Assembly: GCF_003945595.2 (NCBI RefSeq)
Contig: NW_024104084.1
Coordinates: 868,001 to 932,000 of the forward strand
Length of the DNA stretch: 64,000 bases
Direction of reading: 5' to 3'
Source: Pipra filicauda
Lineage: Eukaryota > Chordata > Aves > Passeriformes > Pipridae
Made by a program: the position numbers and the translations under genes. The notes beneath the pieces were generated by a model, which did not search any database, was not told where the DNA came from, and saw only the letters and a program-made list of their open reading frames with translations. Below, piece after piece: positions 39,215 to 50,500 of this stretch; the first letter of the stretch is position 1, and each line of letters starts with the position of its first letter.

Positions 39215-39640
39215 TCCTTTCCTCCGCGGCTGGCCCTTCCGTTTACAGTCACACGTGCTACCTGCGCTCCCGGGGGACGGGTGCCTGGGGTAGGGGGATC
39301 CCGCTCCCAGCCCGCCCCCCAAGCCCCCCTTCCCAACTCCCCGGGGCCGCCGCCGCCTCTGCCGCGGGGATCAGCCGGCGGCGCCGGGAACAATGGCCGG
39401 GTGGCCCCGAGGGGCCGAGGGGCTGCGGGGGGTTGCGGGCAGCCCCCTGGATACGGGGGGATAGTCGGGGGTCCGGTGGATGCAGCCTGGCCGGGAGGGG
39501 AGCGGGGGTTCAGGCCAGGTAACTCGTAGGCTGCTCCGAGCTCGCCTGCTGGTGTTTTTGCGAGCTTCATCCCCGCACAGCTTGCGCGGCAAGGCAGAGG
39601 AACGGGAGAAAAGGAAAACCGGGGGGGGGGGGGGGGGAAA
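39215..39640. promoter_or_regulatory. CpG island B upstream of CELF4
   Basis: A second CpG-dense block, separated from island A by about 320 bases of AT-rich and simple-repeat DNA. It contains many CCGCCG and GCGG steps, a SOX-like GAACAATGG near 39387, and a donor-like CAG/GTAACT near 39516. It ends with a run of 17 G. Its edge lies 1.4 kb from the CELF4 start codon. Either island could hold the transcription start of a long-leader isoform; sequence alone does not decide. Confidence 0.65.
39621..39637 (+). repeat. G17 run
   Basis: Seventeen consecutive G at the 3' edge of CpG island B; can form a G-quadruplex. Confidence 0.9.
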
Positions 39641-39965
39641 AGGAACGAAAAAATTGCTCTGAGCACACGCAGAGCTTTGTTTTGTTACTGTCCGGATTAC
39701 TGTTATTATTATTTGGGGGAGAAGGGGGAGTTGTGTCCTTAATCCGAGGCTCCCTGCCCTCCCCACCTCCAGATGCTATGAAAGAGCTGATTTCGTCTCC
39801 ACCATACAGTACACTTTGTCTAGAGAGCATTGTTCGGACAAGCAACTCCCGATCACTGATGACTACAAAATGCGATTTATGTTTCCATCAGAGACAGACA
39901 GAATATCCTGATGGCTTGAAAGTCGGGCAAGAAAATCTTATCTAATCAATCCTTTTCCAATATAC

Positions 39966-39992
39966 AAACGCACACACACACGCACATCACAC
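39966..39992. repeat. Imperfect (CA)n
   Basis: CACA repeats interrupted by CGCACATCA in the CELF4 upstream segment. Confidence 0.8.
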
Positions 39993-40439
39993 ACAGCCCG
40001 TATAGGAGATAACGCCCGCACTGACTGTACGTAAAATAAATATCAGCAGCAGGAAAATTAACAACAGTCATCTCGATATTTTTGTCTCCCTCCGAAGAGC
40101 TACAATAATATAGTTTGCGCTTTCCTAGCTTGATGTCATCATCAGCGGCATAATCTATTGAAAAAAAAAGCTTAAAGAGCATGCATTTTTTTTAGATGCA
40201 ACAAGAACAGATATAGTAAAGAGAGCTTGTAACATCACAATCACAACAACAACAGCAAAAACAACCTCTAAGCCCGGGGATTCATCCTTATCTGAACTGC
40301 TTTTATTATCATTTGAGAAATTATAACAAGAGTAAATAATAAGTAAGAGACAACATAATAATAGAAAGAAGTCAGAACACCTTGGGTTTGTTTTTTTTTC
40401 CCCTCTCAAATAAAAAGGCAGATTACCCGATGATCACTG

Positions 40440-40832
40440 AAATTATAAGGACAGCGATTGATCGGAGGGCTTGCAAAGGAAAAGGAAAAAAAAAATCATC
40501 ATCATTGGTCCTAAAAACGCAACCGTTCCCCTTTGCTCACTTGGCACAATAGAAATTGACTGTCTCTCAAAGAGCCATGCGCCTAGTGCTATTTATAGCC
40601 AGGGGCTGTGTTGGAAGATACCATTAAGCTTTTGTCGGGCAGACAGACAGGGGGGTGGTTGGATGGGAGGAGGGGGTTTAGCCAGAGTAGAGGCAAAAGC
40701 AATCCCCCACCCCTAGCCTCCCTTCCCAGTACACACACACATCCACACACTCACACCCCACCCCCTAGTCTGGCTGGGAATTTGAACCGATCCAGCCTGT
40801 TTAAACGGAAAGGACACAGATCTTCAATGTAA
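40440..40832 (+). promoter_or_regulatory. CELF4: Probable CELF4 proximal promoter
   Basis: This segment lies 200-600 bases before the start codon, between the CpG islands and the repeat-rich leader. It carries a CTATTTATAG sequence at 40589-40598, which is both a perfect MEF2 consensus and a usable TATA element. MEF2 control would suit a neuronal gene. The segment contains no interspersed repeat. Promoter assignment is inferred from position and motif only. Confidence 0.4.
40589..40598. promoter_or_regulatory. CTATTTATAG: MEF2 / TATA-like motif
   Basis: It matches the MEF2 consensus (CTA, four A/T, TAG) at every position and is palindromic at its ends. It could equally place transcription initiation about 25-35 bases downstream. 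Ten-base AT-rich matches arise by chance, so position near the ATG is the main support. Confidence 0.35.
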
Positions 40833-41033
40833 AAAAAAAATCAGATCAGACCCAGAGAGAGAGAGAGAGAGAGAGACAGAGAGGGAGGAGTGTGTGTGTG
40901 TGTGAGTGTGTGTGTGTGTGTGTGTGAAAGAGGGAGAGGGAGCGAGAGAGCGAGAGAGAGGGAGAGAGAGGGAGAGAGAGAGGGAGGGAGAGAGAAAAGA
41001 AGAGGGGGAAAAAAAGGAAAGAAGATTTTCTCT
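40620..41033 (+). other. CELF4: Probable CELF4 5' leader with (GA)n-(GT)n-(GA)n repeats
   Basis: This stretch lies directly upstream of the CELF4 start codon. Its 5' boundary is an estimate, about 25 bases after a TATA-like CTATTTATAG motif; the true transcription start cannot be read from sequence. From 40853 it is almost wholly simple repeat: (GA)n to 40889, (GT)n at 40890-40926, then interrupted (GA)n to about 41000. The reading frame of CELF4 is open from 40833 to the ATG without an upstream in-frame ATG, and an ATG directly followed by TAA sits at 40827-40832. A GU-rich leader is notable because CELF proteins bind such RNA. Confidence 0.6.
40853..41000 (+). repeat. (GA)n-(GT)n-(GA)n compound repeat in the CELF4 leader
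   Basis: (GA)n to 40889, (GT)n 40890-40926 with one GAG interruption, then (GA)n with GG and GC interruptions. It ends about 34 bases before the first ATG. Confidence 0.95.
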
Positions 41034-41313
41034 ATGTATATAAAGATGGCCACGTTAGCAAACGGACAACCAGACAATACCAGCCTGAGTAGCAATCACA
41101 GCAACCCCAGCACCAACGGGCATATGAACGGATTAAACCATAGTCCCGGAAACCCATCCACCATCCCAATGAAGGACCACGATGCCATTAAGCTCTTTAT
41201 TGGGCAGATCCCCCGTAACCTGGACGAGAAAGACCTCAAACCGCTCTTCGAGGAGTTCGGGAAGATCTATGAACTGACGGTGCTGAAGGACAGGTTCACT
41301 GGCATGCACAAAG
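41034..41313 (+). CDS. CELF4: CELF4 first coding exon (partial CDS, N-terminus and first half of RRM1)
   Basis: CELF4 (CUGBP Elav-like family member 4, Bruno-like 4) is an RNA-binding protein with three RRMs, mainly neuronal, that binds U/G-rich RNA and controls splicing, mRNA stability and translation. The exon reads [12 protein letters not shown], then a Ser/Asn/Gly-rich linker (residues 13-45), then [19 protein letters not shown] and on to [11 protein letters not shown]2 of RRM1 is LFIGQI at residues 54-59. RNP1 would be in the next exon, outside the window. The exon has 280 nt, so it ends in phase 1 inside the Gly94 codon, followed directly by a GTGAGT donor. The MYIK start and the linker separate it from CELF3, CELF5 and CELF6, whose RRM1 is similar. 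Two in-frame starts exist: ATG at 41034 has poor context (T at -3, T at +4) and ATG at 41046 has optimal context (A at -3, G at +4). The rest of the gene, roughly 390 residues, lies downstream. Paralog choice rests on recalled family sequence. Confidence 0.95.
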
Positions 41314-41319
41314 GTGAGT
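41314..41319 (+). other. CELF4: CELF4 exon 1 splice donor
   Basis: The junction reads AAAG followed by GTGAGT, a near-ideal U1 donor. The phase-1 break inside the Gly codon after His-Lys matches the MHKG-CAF junction known in CELF proteins. Coding similarity stops exactly here: the continuing reading frame gives unrelated residues. Confidence 0.95.
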
Positions 41320-41799
41320 TACCTCCTGAACTTTCCCGAGAGAGATCAGGAGAGGAAGGCAGGCTCCCTCTCCCTCCCTGACTCTCTCTTTCTCTCTTTC
41401 TTTCCTTTCAATTTCATTTCATTTTATTTCATTTTTGGTTGGCCCGGGGGCGGAGGCGGCAGGCTGGGGGGGCAGGGAAAGAAATAATAGACCCATCCTG
41501 GGAAGAGAAGAGCGAGAGGCAGGGCAGGGAGTCAGTTTCCTTTGGCTTATTTATTAGTATTTTTATTTCTTTCCCCGCTTTTTTGAGGGGTGAGAGGCTG
41601 CTCCCGGGGAGCGCCGGGCGAGCGGCGGCGCGGGCGCGGGGCCGACGGCAGCTGTCCGCGGTGCTGAAGCGGGAGCGGGTGCTCAGTATTTACCTTCGGG
41701 AGCCGCTCATCATCAGCCCAGGGGTGTGTGTGTCCGTCTGTCTGTCCCTGGGTTTGCTGGGAACCTCTATTTTACAACTGTTCTGCATCCGGCACCAGC

Positions 41800-41824
41800 G
41801 CCTTTCCTTTTTCTTTCTTTTCTT

Positions 41825-41855
<31 letters not shown>

Positions 41856-41866
41856 TCTTTGATAAT
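41800..41866 (+). repeat. Pyrimidine-rich (CTTT)n/T-run tract
   Basis: C and T only, with T runs up to about 14, located 490 bases after the exon 1 donor. It resembles a polypyrimidine tract but no matching exon follows. Confidence 0.85.
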
Positions 41867-42477
41867 ACTTATTTTTGCTACTGTTACAATTATTATTTGT
41901 AGTCCTCTAAAAAGCAAGAGGTGGAGGAGAGTGAGTTGCTCCGGGGGGTTATTTCATTTTGGCTCTATTCAGCATGGAAACAGGGATATAAACAACAATA
42001 AAGAAACCCATCTCAAGCGGGGCAGGGGTGTGTGCACAAAATCCCGAGATGTGTGTGTGTGTTTGAGAAGGCAAGCCAGTAGGGACAGGTGGCAGTTTAG
42101 TTCCAGAGGGGAGAAGTCCCTGAGCAGGCATATTCCAAGCACTACTTTAATGCGCCCAAAGTCCATCCCGGGAACTTTTTAGGTTTTCTTTAAAGGCAGC
42201 GGAGATGTACCCCCCAAGCCATGCCTCACTCGCTCCATCCCTGCCCGCTCATTTCCTTGCTTAGCTTAGGCTCTCCGGAGGTGCATTTCAGATTAGATGG
42301 TGCTACGTTTTGGGGGGTGGGGGAGGGTGTGTGTGATGGGGGAGAGATGCTTGGATCCTCGGGTAGGAAAGTAGGACTCTCAGGGAGGAAGTTGAAGGTA
42401 ATTTGCATGGTAGCCCCGCTTAGAAGCAGGAGAGACCAGGGAGTGATATGACCCACCTTATTAACTTATATTCTGTA

Positions 42478-42500
42478 TATGTGTGTGTGTGTGTGTGTTT
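42478..42500 (+). repeat. (GT)n tract in intron 1
   Basis: About ten GT units; in the transcript this is a UG repeat, a potential CELF-binding site. Confidence 0.9.
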
Positions 42501-43536
42501 ATTTATGATATAGATATTTATTTTAAAAAAAGAAAAGGGAAAAGAAAAAAATTGCATCAGAAGTGATTGGGGTGTGACTCCAGATATAGTGCAGGAGGAG
42601 AAAGCGTTTCGCACGGGGCTACGAGGAGAGTGGAAGTTGCATCTTTAACAGGACAGCTTCAGTACCAGTATCTAGTCCAGCCTGGTAGACTCCTGGCAGT
42701 GACAGTCACGGGTAATGGCATTACTGGCTTCCCAGCTTTCCAGATGCCTTGGCGAGTTGTAAATCTTGAACTTAACGGCATGTTTAGCAGGCATCTCTTC
42801 CCCCTTCCCACTCACTCCCCTCCTCGCTTCCAGTCTCAGGAAATGTGAGTGAAAATATACCCTGACAGTGCAAAGTATCAGTTTTACACAGGCTAGAGAA
42901 AATGTTCAGGGCTCAGGGACCAGGTACTCAATCTAAGTTATAGGATATTTCTTCCATCCTTTCTTGCCGGTCGCTCCAAACACCACTCTCATATTTAAAA
43001 TGATCAGTGTAGCTCTTTCGAACCTTGCTTTCTTTCCAGACTAGCTTCCTAGAAACCACATCAAGGTCTGATTGGCATCATTTAAACATGACACCCATAC
43101 TATAATAATTATTCATAATAAAAGTAAAAATAATAGTAAGAAGTGCAGGGAAGGAAAGGTCCTGGGAGATTTTGTCTGATAGTGATAGTAGACACTGAGC
43201 TCGTGTGTGTGTACATGTGTTTTCAAAAAATCATCTAAAGCTTCTGTAAAATAAAAATAACAGCAGTAAAAGCTACACTGAGGAGAAACACTCAACATAC
43301 TGTAGAGGAAATCTTTGAGCTAACATCTAGATAAAGTATTTTTTTTTTTTAGTGCTGGTGGGAGGTTATTCTGATTTGTTGATGAGATTTTATTCTTTTG
43401 TTATGTTTTATCTTAAAGCTGAAATTAATCAATCTATGCGCTAACTTTAATTTCTGTGTCATAGATGTGAATTCTCCTTCTTTCAGTTCAGTTCTGCTTT
43501 TACTGTATGTCTGTATTCACAGAGACAAACTCAAGA

Positions 43537-43580
43537 AGGGAGAGAGAGAGGGAGAGAGAGAGAGAGAGAGTAGAGAGAGG
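43537..43580 (+). repeat. (GA)n tract in intron 1
   Basis: GAGAGA repeats with GG and TA interruptions. Confidence 0.85.
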
Positions 43581-46500
43581 GATCATTTATCTTGCTTGGA
43601 TGTGTTTAACACATATCCCTGAATTAAGCAAGATACTAACTTCATTTCCCTCATTTCATTTCTGTTCTAAAGCTGCAACCTAGAAAAAAAGCCAGGTGGG
43701 GAATCTTGTCACTTCATCAAACCAGATTGCATGAGTTCATCTCAAAACAAACAGTCATTTTTAACCTCCTAGAAGTTTTGGACTTTGGAAAGAAAAATGA
43801 TGATGATGATTGTTATTTTGCAGGCTAGGGTTTGAGCAAAGCTTCAACAGACACCGAGTTGCCAGCATTTCAGAGATCGGTTTTATTTAGTACATCCGAG
43901 AAGAGTTTGAACTCCTTTCTAGCGATGTTGCTGATTTATTAGCTAATCCTGATAAAAATGTGCCTCTGGCTACCTGGAAAAAAATTACTTTCTTACCGGT
44001 AGTGATTAATTACTATTAAGTCAAAAAGCGTGATGGGGCTTTGAAGGATGAGGATTGTGTTTGGGTTTTTTTTTCTATTATTTTATTTCATTTTATTTCA
44101 TTTTTAGTCTATTTTTTTCTCTTTTCCCTTCTGTGAATGCAGTCATGTGAAGCATTGTATTCACTCAGATCTCCTTATTTTGGCTTTGCTTTGCAGGCAT
44201 AGGTGAAGAATTGCATAAAGATAGTCCAACTTGGCTCACAGGGGTAGGTTGGCAATACAAAACCCCAAGATGCTTTCCATAAGAGATGCATAATGCTTAT
44301 ACATTAATTGATCCATCACTCTCAGTTTATTTCATTCCTAATTCAGGGGATGAAGCTGTAGCAGTGGCATACTCTGAAGGGTTAATAGTAGGCTGTAGTT
44401 TATTTAAGTGTAAGGAGAGCAAACCTTGGGTGTGGAGGGGGAGAAAGTAGGTTTGTGCTGGGAGGAGGGAAGAGACAGAAATTAGCTTAAAGTAAAAACC
44501 CAGCAACCAGAGTAATTTCAGGTGTAAATCCATTGAAACGAGAGCAAAGGATGTGTATTCTTGAAAATATTATGAAGAGATCCTATTGCGGTGCCCCTGT
44601 ATAGAAGGAGGAAATTGAAAATTAAGAACCTGAAGACAAAGTACGTGACTCTGCCCCCCTCCAAGAAAAACTATCACAAAAGGAGAGTGAAGTTCCAGGT
44701 TCTTTCACCAGCAGCTCTGGCTGATACCAGTACAGATACCAGGGAAGAGGCAGGGGATTATGATTCTCTTGCAGATACGCAAAGAGAGAAAGGGTACGGG
44801 GGAAGCAGCATGTGGGGAAAGGCGGGAAAGGCTTGCCAGATCCCCGAGAAAATAAGCTTTCATGGCACGAGCGTAGCTGCTGCATATTTCCCCCATCCTC
44901 ATTTCTCTCCACACGGGGCAGGAACAGGCTCCTGCTGTGGTACTTTGCTCTAGTGTTGGGAAGAGGCTGTGTGCTGAGATCCACGGGCAGAAATCTGCTG
45001 GGGCTGAGCTGACCCACCCACACACACACATATACGCACACACATGCACGGAGTTAGCTAATCACACTTTAACAATTTAGCAAGACATTCATTCATAACT
45101 TCCCCCATCTTATCTAGCAGTGGAGTATGCTTAAAGGCTGAGTTACTGGGAGACATAAAGGTTAGTGCTCTCAGGACAGCCATATTATAATGCATTATCT
45201 TTGAAATCATTTAAGGCCAATTTAAGTGGTATTTAGTATAATATTTATGAATTAATGTAATCTAAATATAGGACTGTCCCCATAGGTTTAAACAGTCTTT
45301 TCTATTGAAGCTTGCTTGTACCCAAGGCCTGGAAAGTGTTTTAATTTAAAACACACAGGTCTCCATAATATTCTATTTAGGAAGTCAGAAGAGATCAGTA
45401 TCCCACACTTAACTGAGATTTACTCAAACACACACGGGAGAGCGCACTTAAAGAGTGGAGATAGTGAGCAGTGGGAAAGCATGAGTCTTGCGCAGACTTG
45501 AGAGCAACAGCATTGTTTCAACCCTTTTCTAGGGGTGGAAAAAGCACAACCCCCCCAAACCCTTCTTGAAATCCACTACTGCAGTCCTATGGTTAGGATG
45601 TTTTTCCTACCTGACCCAAAACTCACTCCGCAAGCATTCAAGGCAGCTAGAAAAATACAGTATGAAGAGAATAGTTTAGTTCTTTCACTGCTTTGCCTTC
45701 TCAAAAGTATAAATAATTTTGAAATTTAAGACACCTCTGGGGTAGGGAAACAAGTCTTCCATTCATTATATTCTGTTCTGTTTGATTACAAAGATAGATG
45801 ATAGAAAAATTAAAACCTTATTAAGTCTGAGATGTTTATGAAGGTTTTGGGTATGTCAGAAATTCAAAGGTGCAGTGAAAATGAGTATTCAGTTAAGATG
45901 ATGTATTTGTATATATGTAGAAATGTATATATTTGTGTGTGTATACATACAGAAAAAGAGATGTATACACATTCATGTGTATAGCCTTTGGGAAATGGAA
46001 ATTTAGTTGAAAAGAAGCACAACGCAATACAGGTGCTGAATAAACTCCTCCATAATTGAAACATAAGACTTGCCTGGCTGAAAGCAACACATACAGCATT
46101 TAGTATGGTAGTAAACCAAACAAGTTTTAGGGAGGTAAACGCACAAATAAACTGGAATAAAGCAGAGGAGACTTTATGCCTTAGGTCTAAAAAACAACCC
46201 CTTAAAACAATCAAAATGCAATTGGACAGCTTGATGGAAGAGAGGAAAAAAGCAACCCCCTGTACATTAAAATCTCCTGTAGAGATGAGTGTCTATGTGT
46301 TTTGATAATGTCAAACAGATAGCTCATATTGCTTCATAAATCAGAAGGGTATATGTTAACTCTTTTTTTCAGGGGTCTGGACATGGATTCTGGTTTCTAA
46401 AAGCAGCTGCAGCCAGTTATGATGCTGTTGTTACGGTTGTGTCAGCATTTCCAATACAAACTCCAATTTTCTGGAATCTCTTGCTTGGCTGTTAAGTTTT

Positions 46501-47339
46501 GCACTGAAAGCTGTTCTTCAGCTAGCCCCACCACCATATCAACTAATCATCCTTACAAGATGGATTTGTTTAAAAGTTTCACTGATGTGGAGAAAAGAAC
46601 GAAATTAAAGTTTGTGTTTCTAGTGCTTTTGTTTCTTCTCTTACATTTCTCCAGGTCAGACTTATATTTTCTACACTTTCATGGATTGCAACTGTTTTTG
46701 TCCCTCAATATGTTCACATACTGGTGCCTTTGGGCATTTTATGGAACAAAAAAATAGGGACTTATTTTTTTCTTAAAAAAATTAATGAGCAACAAAAATA
46801 AAATTCCAAATTATTTACTTGGCCCTACCAAGGTTTTAATTAAAGAGTGATTCAGAAACTTACTAATTTCTGAAATATAACAATAGAAGGAGGGAACAGT
46901 TTGGTTTAGTTTTATGTTATTTTTTTTCCTACACCCAGCCAGAAAAGATCGGGAATTTCAGCACTGAAGTAGAGGGAAGAACTGAGGATCCTTGTCACCT
47001 TGGATGAAAAGCATGGTTCATCTGGTCCTGTATGCCACGTCGGCTGGTGGCCAGTGTCACAGACAGGGCTTTCTTTAGCTGAGGATTCCAATTGCATAGC
47101 ATAATAAAAGCCAGGCAGCTGACGGAATAGTCTTTTGAAGGAAATTGTCAGAAACACCTGGAAATTTCATCTGAGTAGAAAGTGAGCGAGATCGCAGAAA
47201 GTGTCTTGTGCTCAACCGAAAAGTGGATTGTACCTGTCAAGGAGGGCAGGCAGAGGACTCTCTGCTCATGGTGGTCAAGAGCAAGGGATTGAAGGGGTTG
47301 GGTGGCCAAGGAGGGTCTCCCCTAGCCCTAAGAGCTGGA

Positions 47340-47575
47340 AACACGTAGCCACATTTCTCAGCAAGACATCAGGGTGTTTTTTATCATGCATACCCTGTGC
47401 GCGAGCATACCAGCCGCACTGACCCGACAGACCATAACGACACTAAAGGAGCTGTTACCGTCCCTCCCGTCAATCAAGTGTGAACCGAGGCGGGTTTATG
47501 CGACAGACAGTAATGGTTCCAAGGGAGAAAAAGTGGGGGAGATGATCTGGGCTGTTGGACCGCTTACCTGCATTT
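47340..47575. promoter_or_regulatory. CpG-retaining intronic segment, candidate regulatory element
   Basis: About a dozen CpG steps occur in 235 bases of non-repetitive sequence inside an AT-rich, CpG-poor intron. A 67-codon frame (47374-47577) spans it but shows no recognised domain. CpG retention suggests constraint or low methylation. It may be an enhancer or an unannotated exon. Confidence 0.35.
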
Positions 47576-50500
47576 AAAGTAGAGAAAAAGCCTCAGATGC
47601 CCAAAGACTCATATAGGGATTGGCTATAGACTTAAAGTAATATTCCAAAAAAGCAGGAGACTGCGGAGCTCAACATGACCTGTCCATCAAGTGCTGTCTG
47701 GTTTCTGCCCTGTAAGCGTTTACACTAAGCAAGTGAGGTGTTAAGGGAACTAAGTTGAATCCCGACCTCAAGAAATAGGCTGGTGTTTCATTAAACCCTG
47801 CATCACCTTTACTTTGGGAGTGAAGGCCTGTTACCTGCTTGCTGGGCAGAACTCGGTGAGAATTTTGCCATCACTTTGGTGGGTTCATGTTTGGAAATCC
47901 TGGTACAGGCTTGCACTTACTCAGTGTTTCGCATTCCCTCTAAAATTCTGGATTGTGGATTTACATAGCAACCCACAACACTTGCAGCTAATGCCACTAA
48001 TTTCTGTGCCTCTTGGCTTGTTCTTTAACTTAGCTTTCTCTCTGTAAGTGAAACTAAAATTAAAACAAATCTGAGGAACTGCCAAAAGCCCGATCTCCGC
48101 TGCATTTCTCACTCACTTAAATGCTCCACCGATGCTCATATGACTGTTGCCGGGGTTTGTCATGGTGGACTGACCCTTGTGTATTAAAATCTGCTGCAGA
48201 AGAGGGGAAAAATAATAACCATGGTGAGTAAAAATTATGGTTTTCTTCCACCACTGCTCCACTGAGTGTGCTGGGGTATATGTTGCAAGGGCCTCTCTCT
48301 CTGTCTACCTCCTTGAGATGCATCGTTGCATTTTGGGGATCGCAGGATCTATTGAGTCACTTTGTCTGTGCTGCATTGCTTGGTGTGGGCTCTAGTCAGG
48401 ATGTCACCACAGAGATTGCATTTGTTTGCTTTTGTCCCTGTGAGCCACAGCCTGAATGCATATACAGGTGAATGCAGCTTTTAATGTGCATTCATTATAT
48501 CCAACTGACATCCCCTTGAAGGAAGAGAGGGCTTATTATTGTCGCTCCTTAAAATAAAGATGGATGAGAGCTCTAAACCTCTCAAATAAAGTGCCTGACC
48601 ATACGTAGAAGCTAAAAATAAATCATATACGGCCATCTATTCCATGTAAATGAATGGCAAGACATATAGATATAGACATTGTGTTAAGTTTGTCAAGCTG
48701 AAGCAGCCAAAAATATTGATCAAGGCAAGGGGGAAAAATTGATAATGAACTGGACTCCAAGAAGACTTTAATTGACAGTGACTTCTGTGAACCAGCTTTG
48801 GACAGTATATATAAACTGACCACGATGTAACTTTATTGCAATGCACTCTCCTGTAATTAATTGTCACCTTTGTTAAGACTGGCTACAGATCAAAGGTTTA
48901 AAGATACTTAACAGGTTCTTAGTAACAAACCCTTCAGATGCATTAGAAATATCCGACAGCTCAGCCAATGAGGCATGCAGATTTCGATCTACCTCACCCT
49001 TATCTGTTTATTTCTACCTCCTTTGTTGAACACAGACAGTCATTGTTTAACATTAACTATTTCATAGATGACTTTGTTGGCAATGTTGATTCCTCCAGGG
49101 TTGTATGGCTGAAGGGACGTTCACTGTCAGGTCTTTCAAAGTACTTTGCCGACACAAAGTTGCTTACGGTTTGGTAGACCACGGTGCAGTGCAGATACAG
49201 TTTGTAACACAGGCTGTTCTCATCCCTTTCTGTGGTTGAGGTGTGTAATTTCCTTATTTAAATCTGGAAAACACAAGAAGAACATAAAAACTTAAAAAAA
49301 AAAAACCATAAAAAAACATAGAGAAAAAGTTGAAAAGTGTAGCGGAGTATGAACTTTTATGTGCTAAGTGCATATGCAGTGATATAGAAGTGTGCCTGAC
49401 ATATTTGTATATCACATACATGCAATCATTTATTTTATATGTGTGTTAATGAAAACATGCATTTAGTACAGACAAGCTAATATAGGTCTGTAAATAATTC
49501 CTTTCTAAAAGACAGTACAGAAATCATATTCTTACGTGGAAGTGGCAGGTGACTAACAGGGTATTCCTGAATTATATGTAGAGTTTAATATGATACGTAA
49601 CCATTTGTTCATTATACTAATTTAATGATATAGTCACACTTAATTAATTCATCTCTGGTTTATTTGTACATTGTATCTGAGTCTCCAAAATATTTTAGAG
49701 GCAACCAGGCTGCCTCCCCAGTGCACTGGGGCAGACAACTCTGGACATGAAGCTTCTTCAAACAGAATAAAAACGGCGCTTTGCAGACAGAGTTGGTCTG
49801 ATGAGATCTGACTGTATATTTGGCCTGTTTCTAATTCAAATGCCTGTGTATATACTACACAGAGACTGTGTATGCATGCATGTATCGAAAAGGCAGACTT
49901 GCATTTGCACATAGTTCCTCTCCTTTCCAGTCCCAAAGGATAGATTCACATCACATAATATGCATCACTCACTGCAAACGCACACAAATATCTTTGTCGG
50001 ATTCGGTAGCTTCTTGCAGGTAGATGTATAAAGCAGCATCAGCCTAATAATATCCCTATAAAACAGTGCTTCCTTCCTAGGATCCAGGGGGATGAAGGTT
50101 GTCAGAAGATCAAAAGATATATCACAGTGTGCTTGTTGAAATCCCCTGATTATGTTTCCTCTCTATAATGCTCTAATTCACTATTTGATCAATTGTAAAA
50201 GGCCCAATGCTTTAGGAGGGACAAAAAAAGTATTAGGTTACCAGATGCTTCAGGGTGAGTGAAAATCACACCTAAAATTATATGTAGCAATACAGTAATG
50301 AGCTTATCAATACTTCTTTGAGGAATCTGACAGCCCTATATGAGAGATTCAGTTCTGTGAGCAAAGGTCACAATATGGGTATTGCTTATTAAGGCTACTG
50401 ATAGCCTAGTTGACCAATCTAACCAGAGCTTGTATAATGTACCTGCTGTTAACAGGCAGGGAGGAGAACTATGAAGAATTTACAGAATTGTCCACATGTA

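Noticed and set aside
38968..39666. 232-codon minus-strand frame
   Set aside because: It runs through the G19 run, the AT tract and the CpG island; composition follows the repeats.
39790..39815. Possible REST/RE1 silencer site (CTCCACCATACAG)
   Set aside because: The two half sites are spaced wrongly and the GG before ACAG is missing.
41439..42182. 247-codon + strand frame after exon 1
   Set aside because: It begins after the consensus donor, includes a long pyrimidine tract (Phe runs) and shows no domain; it is intronic.
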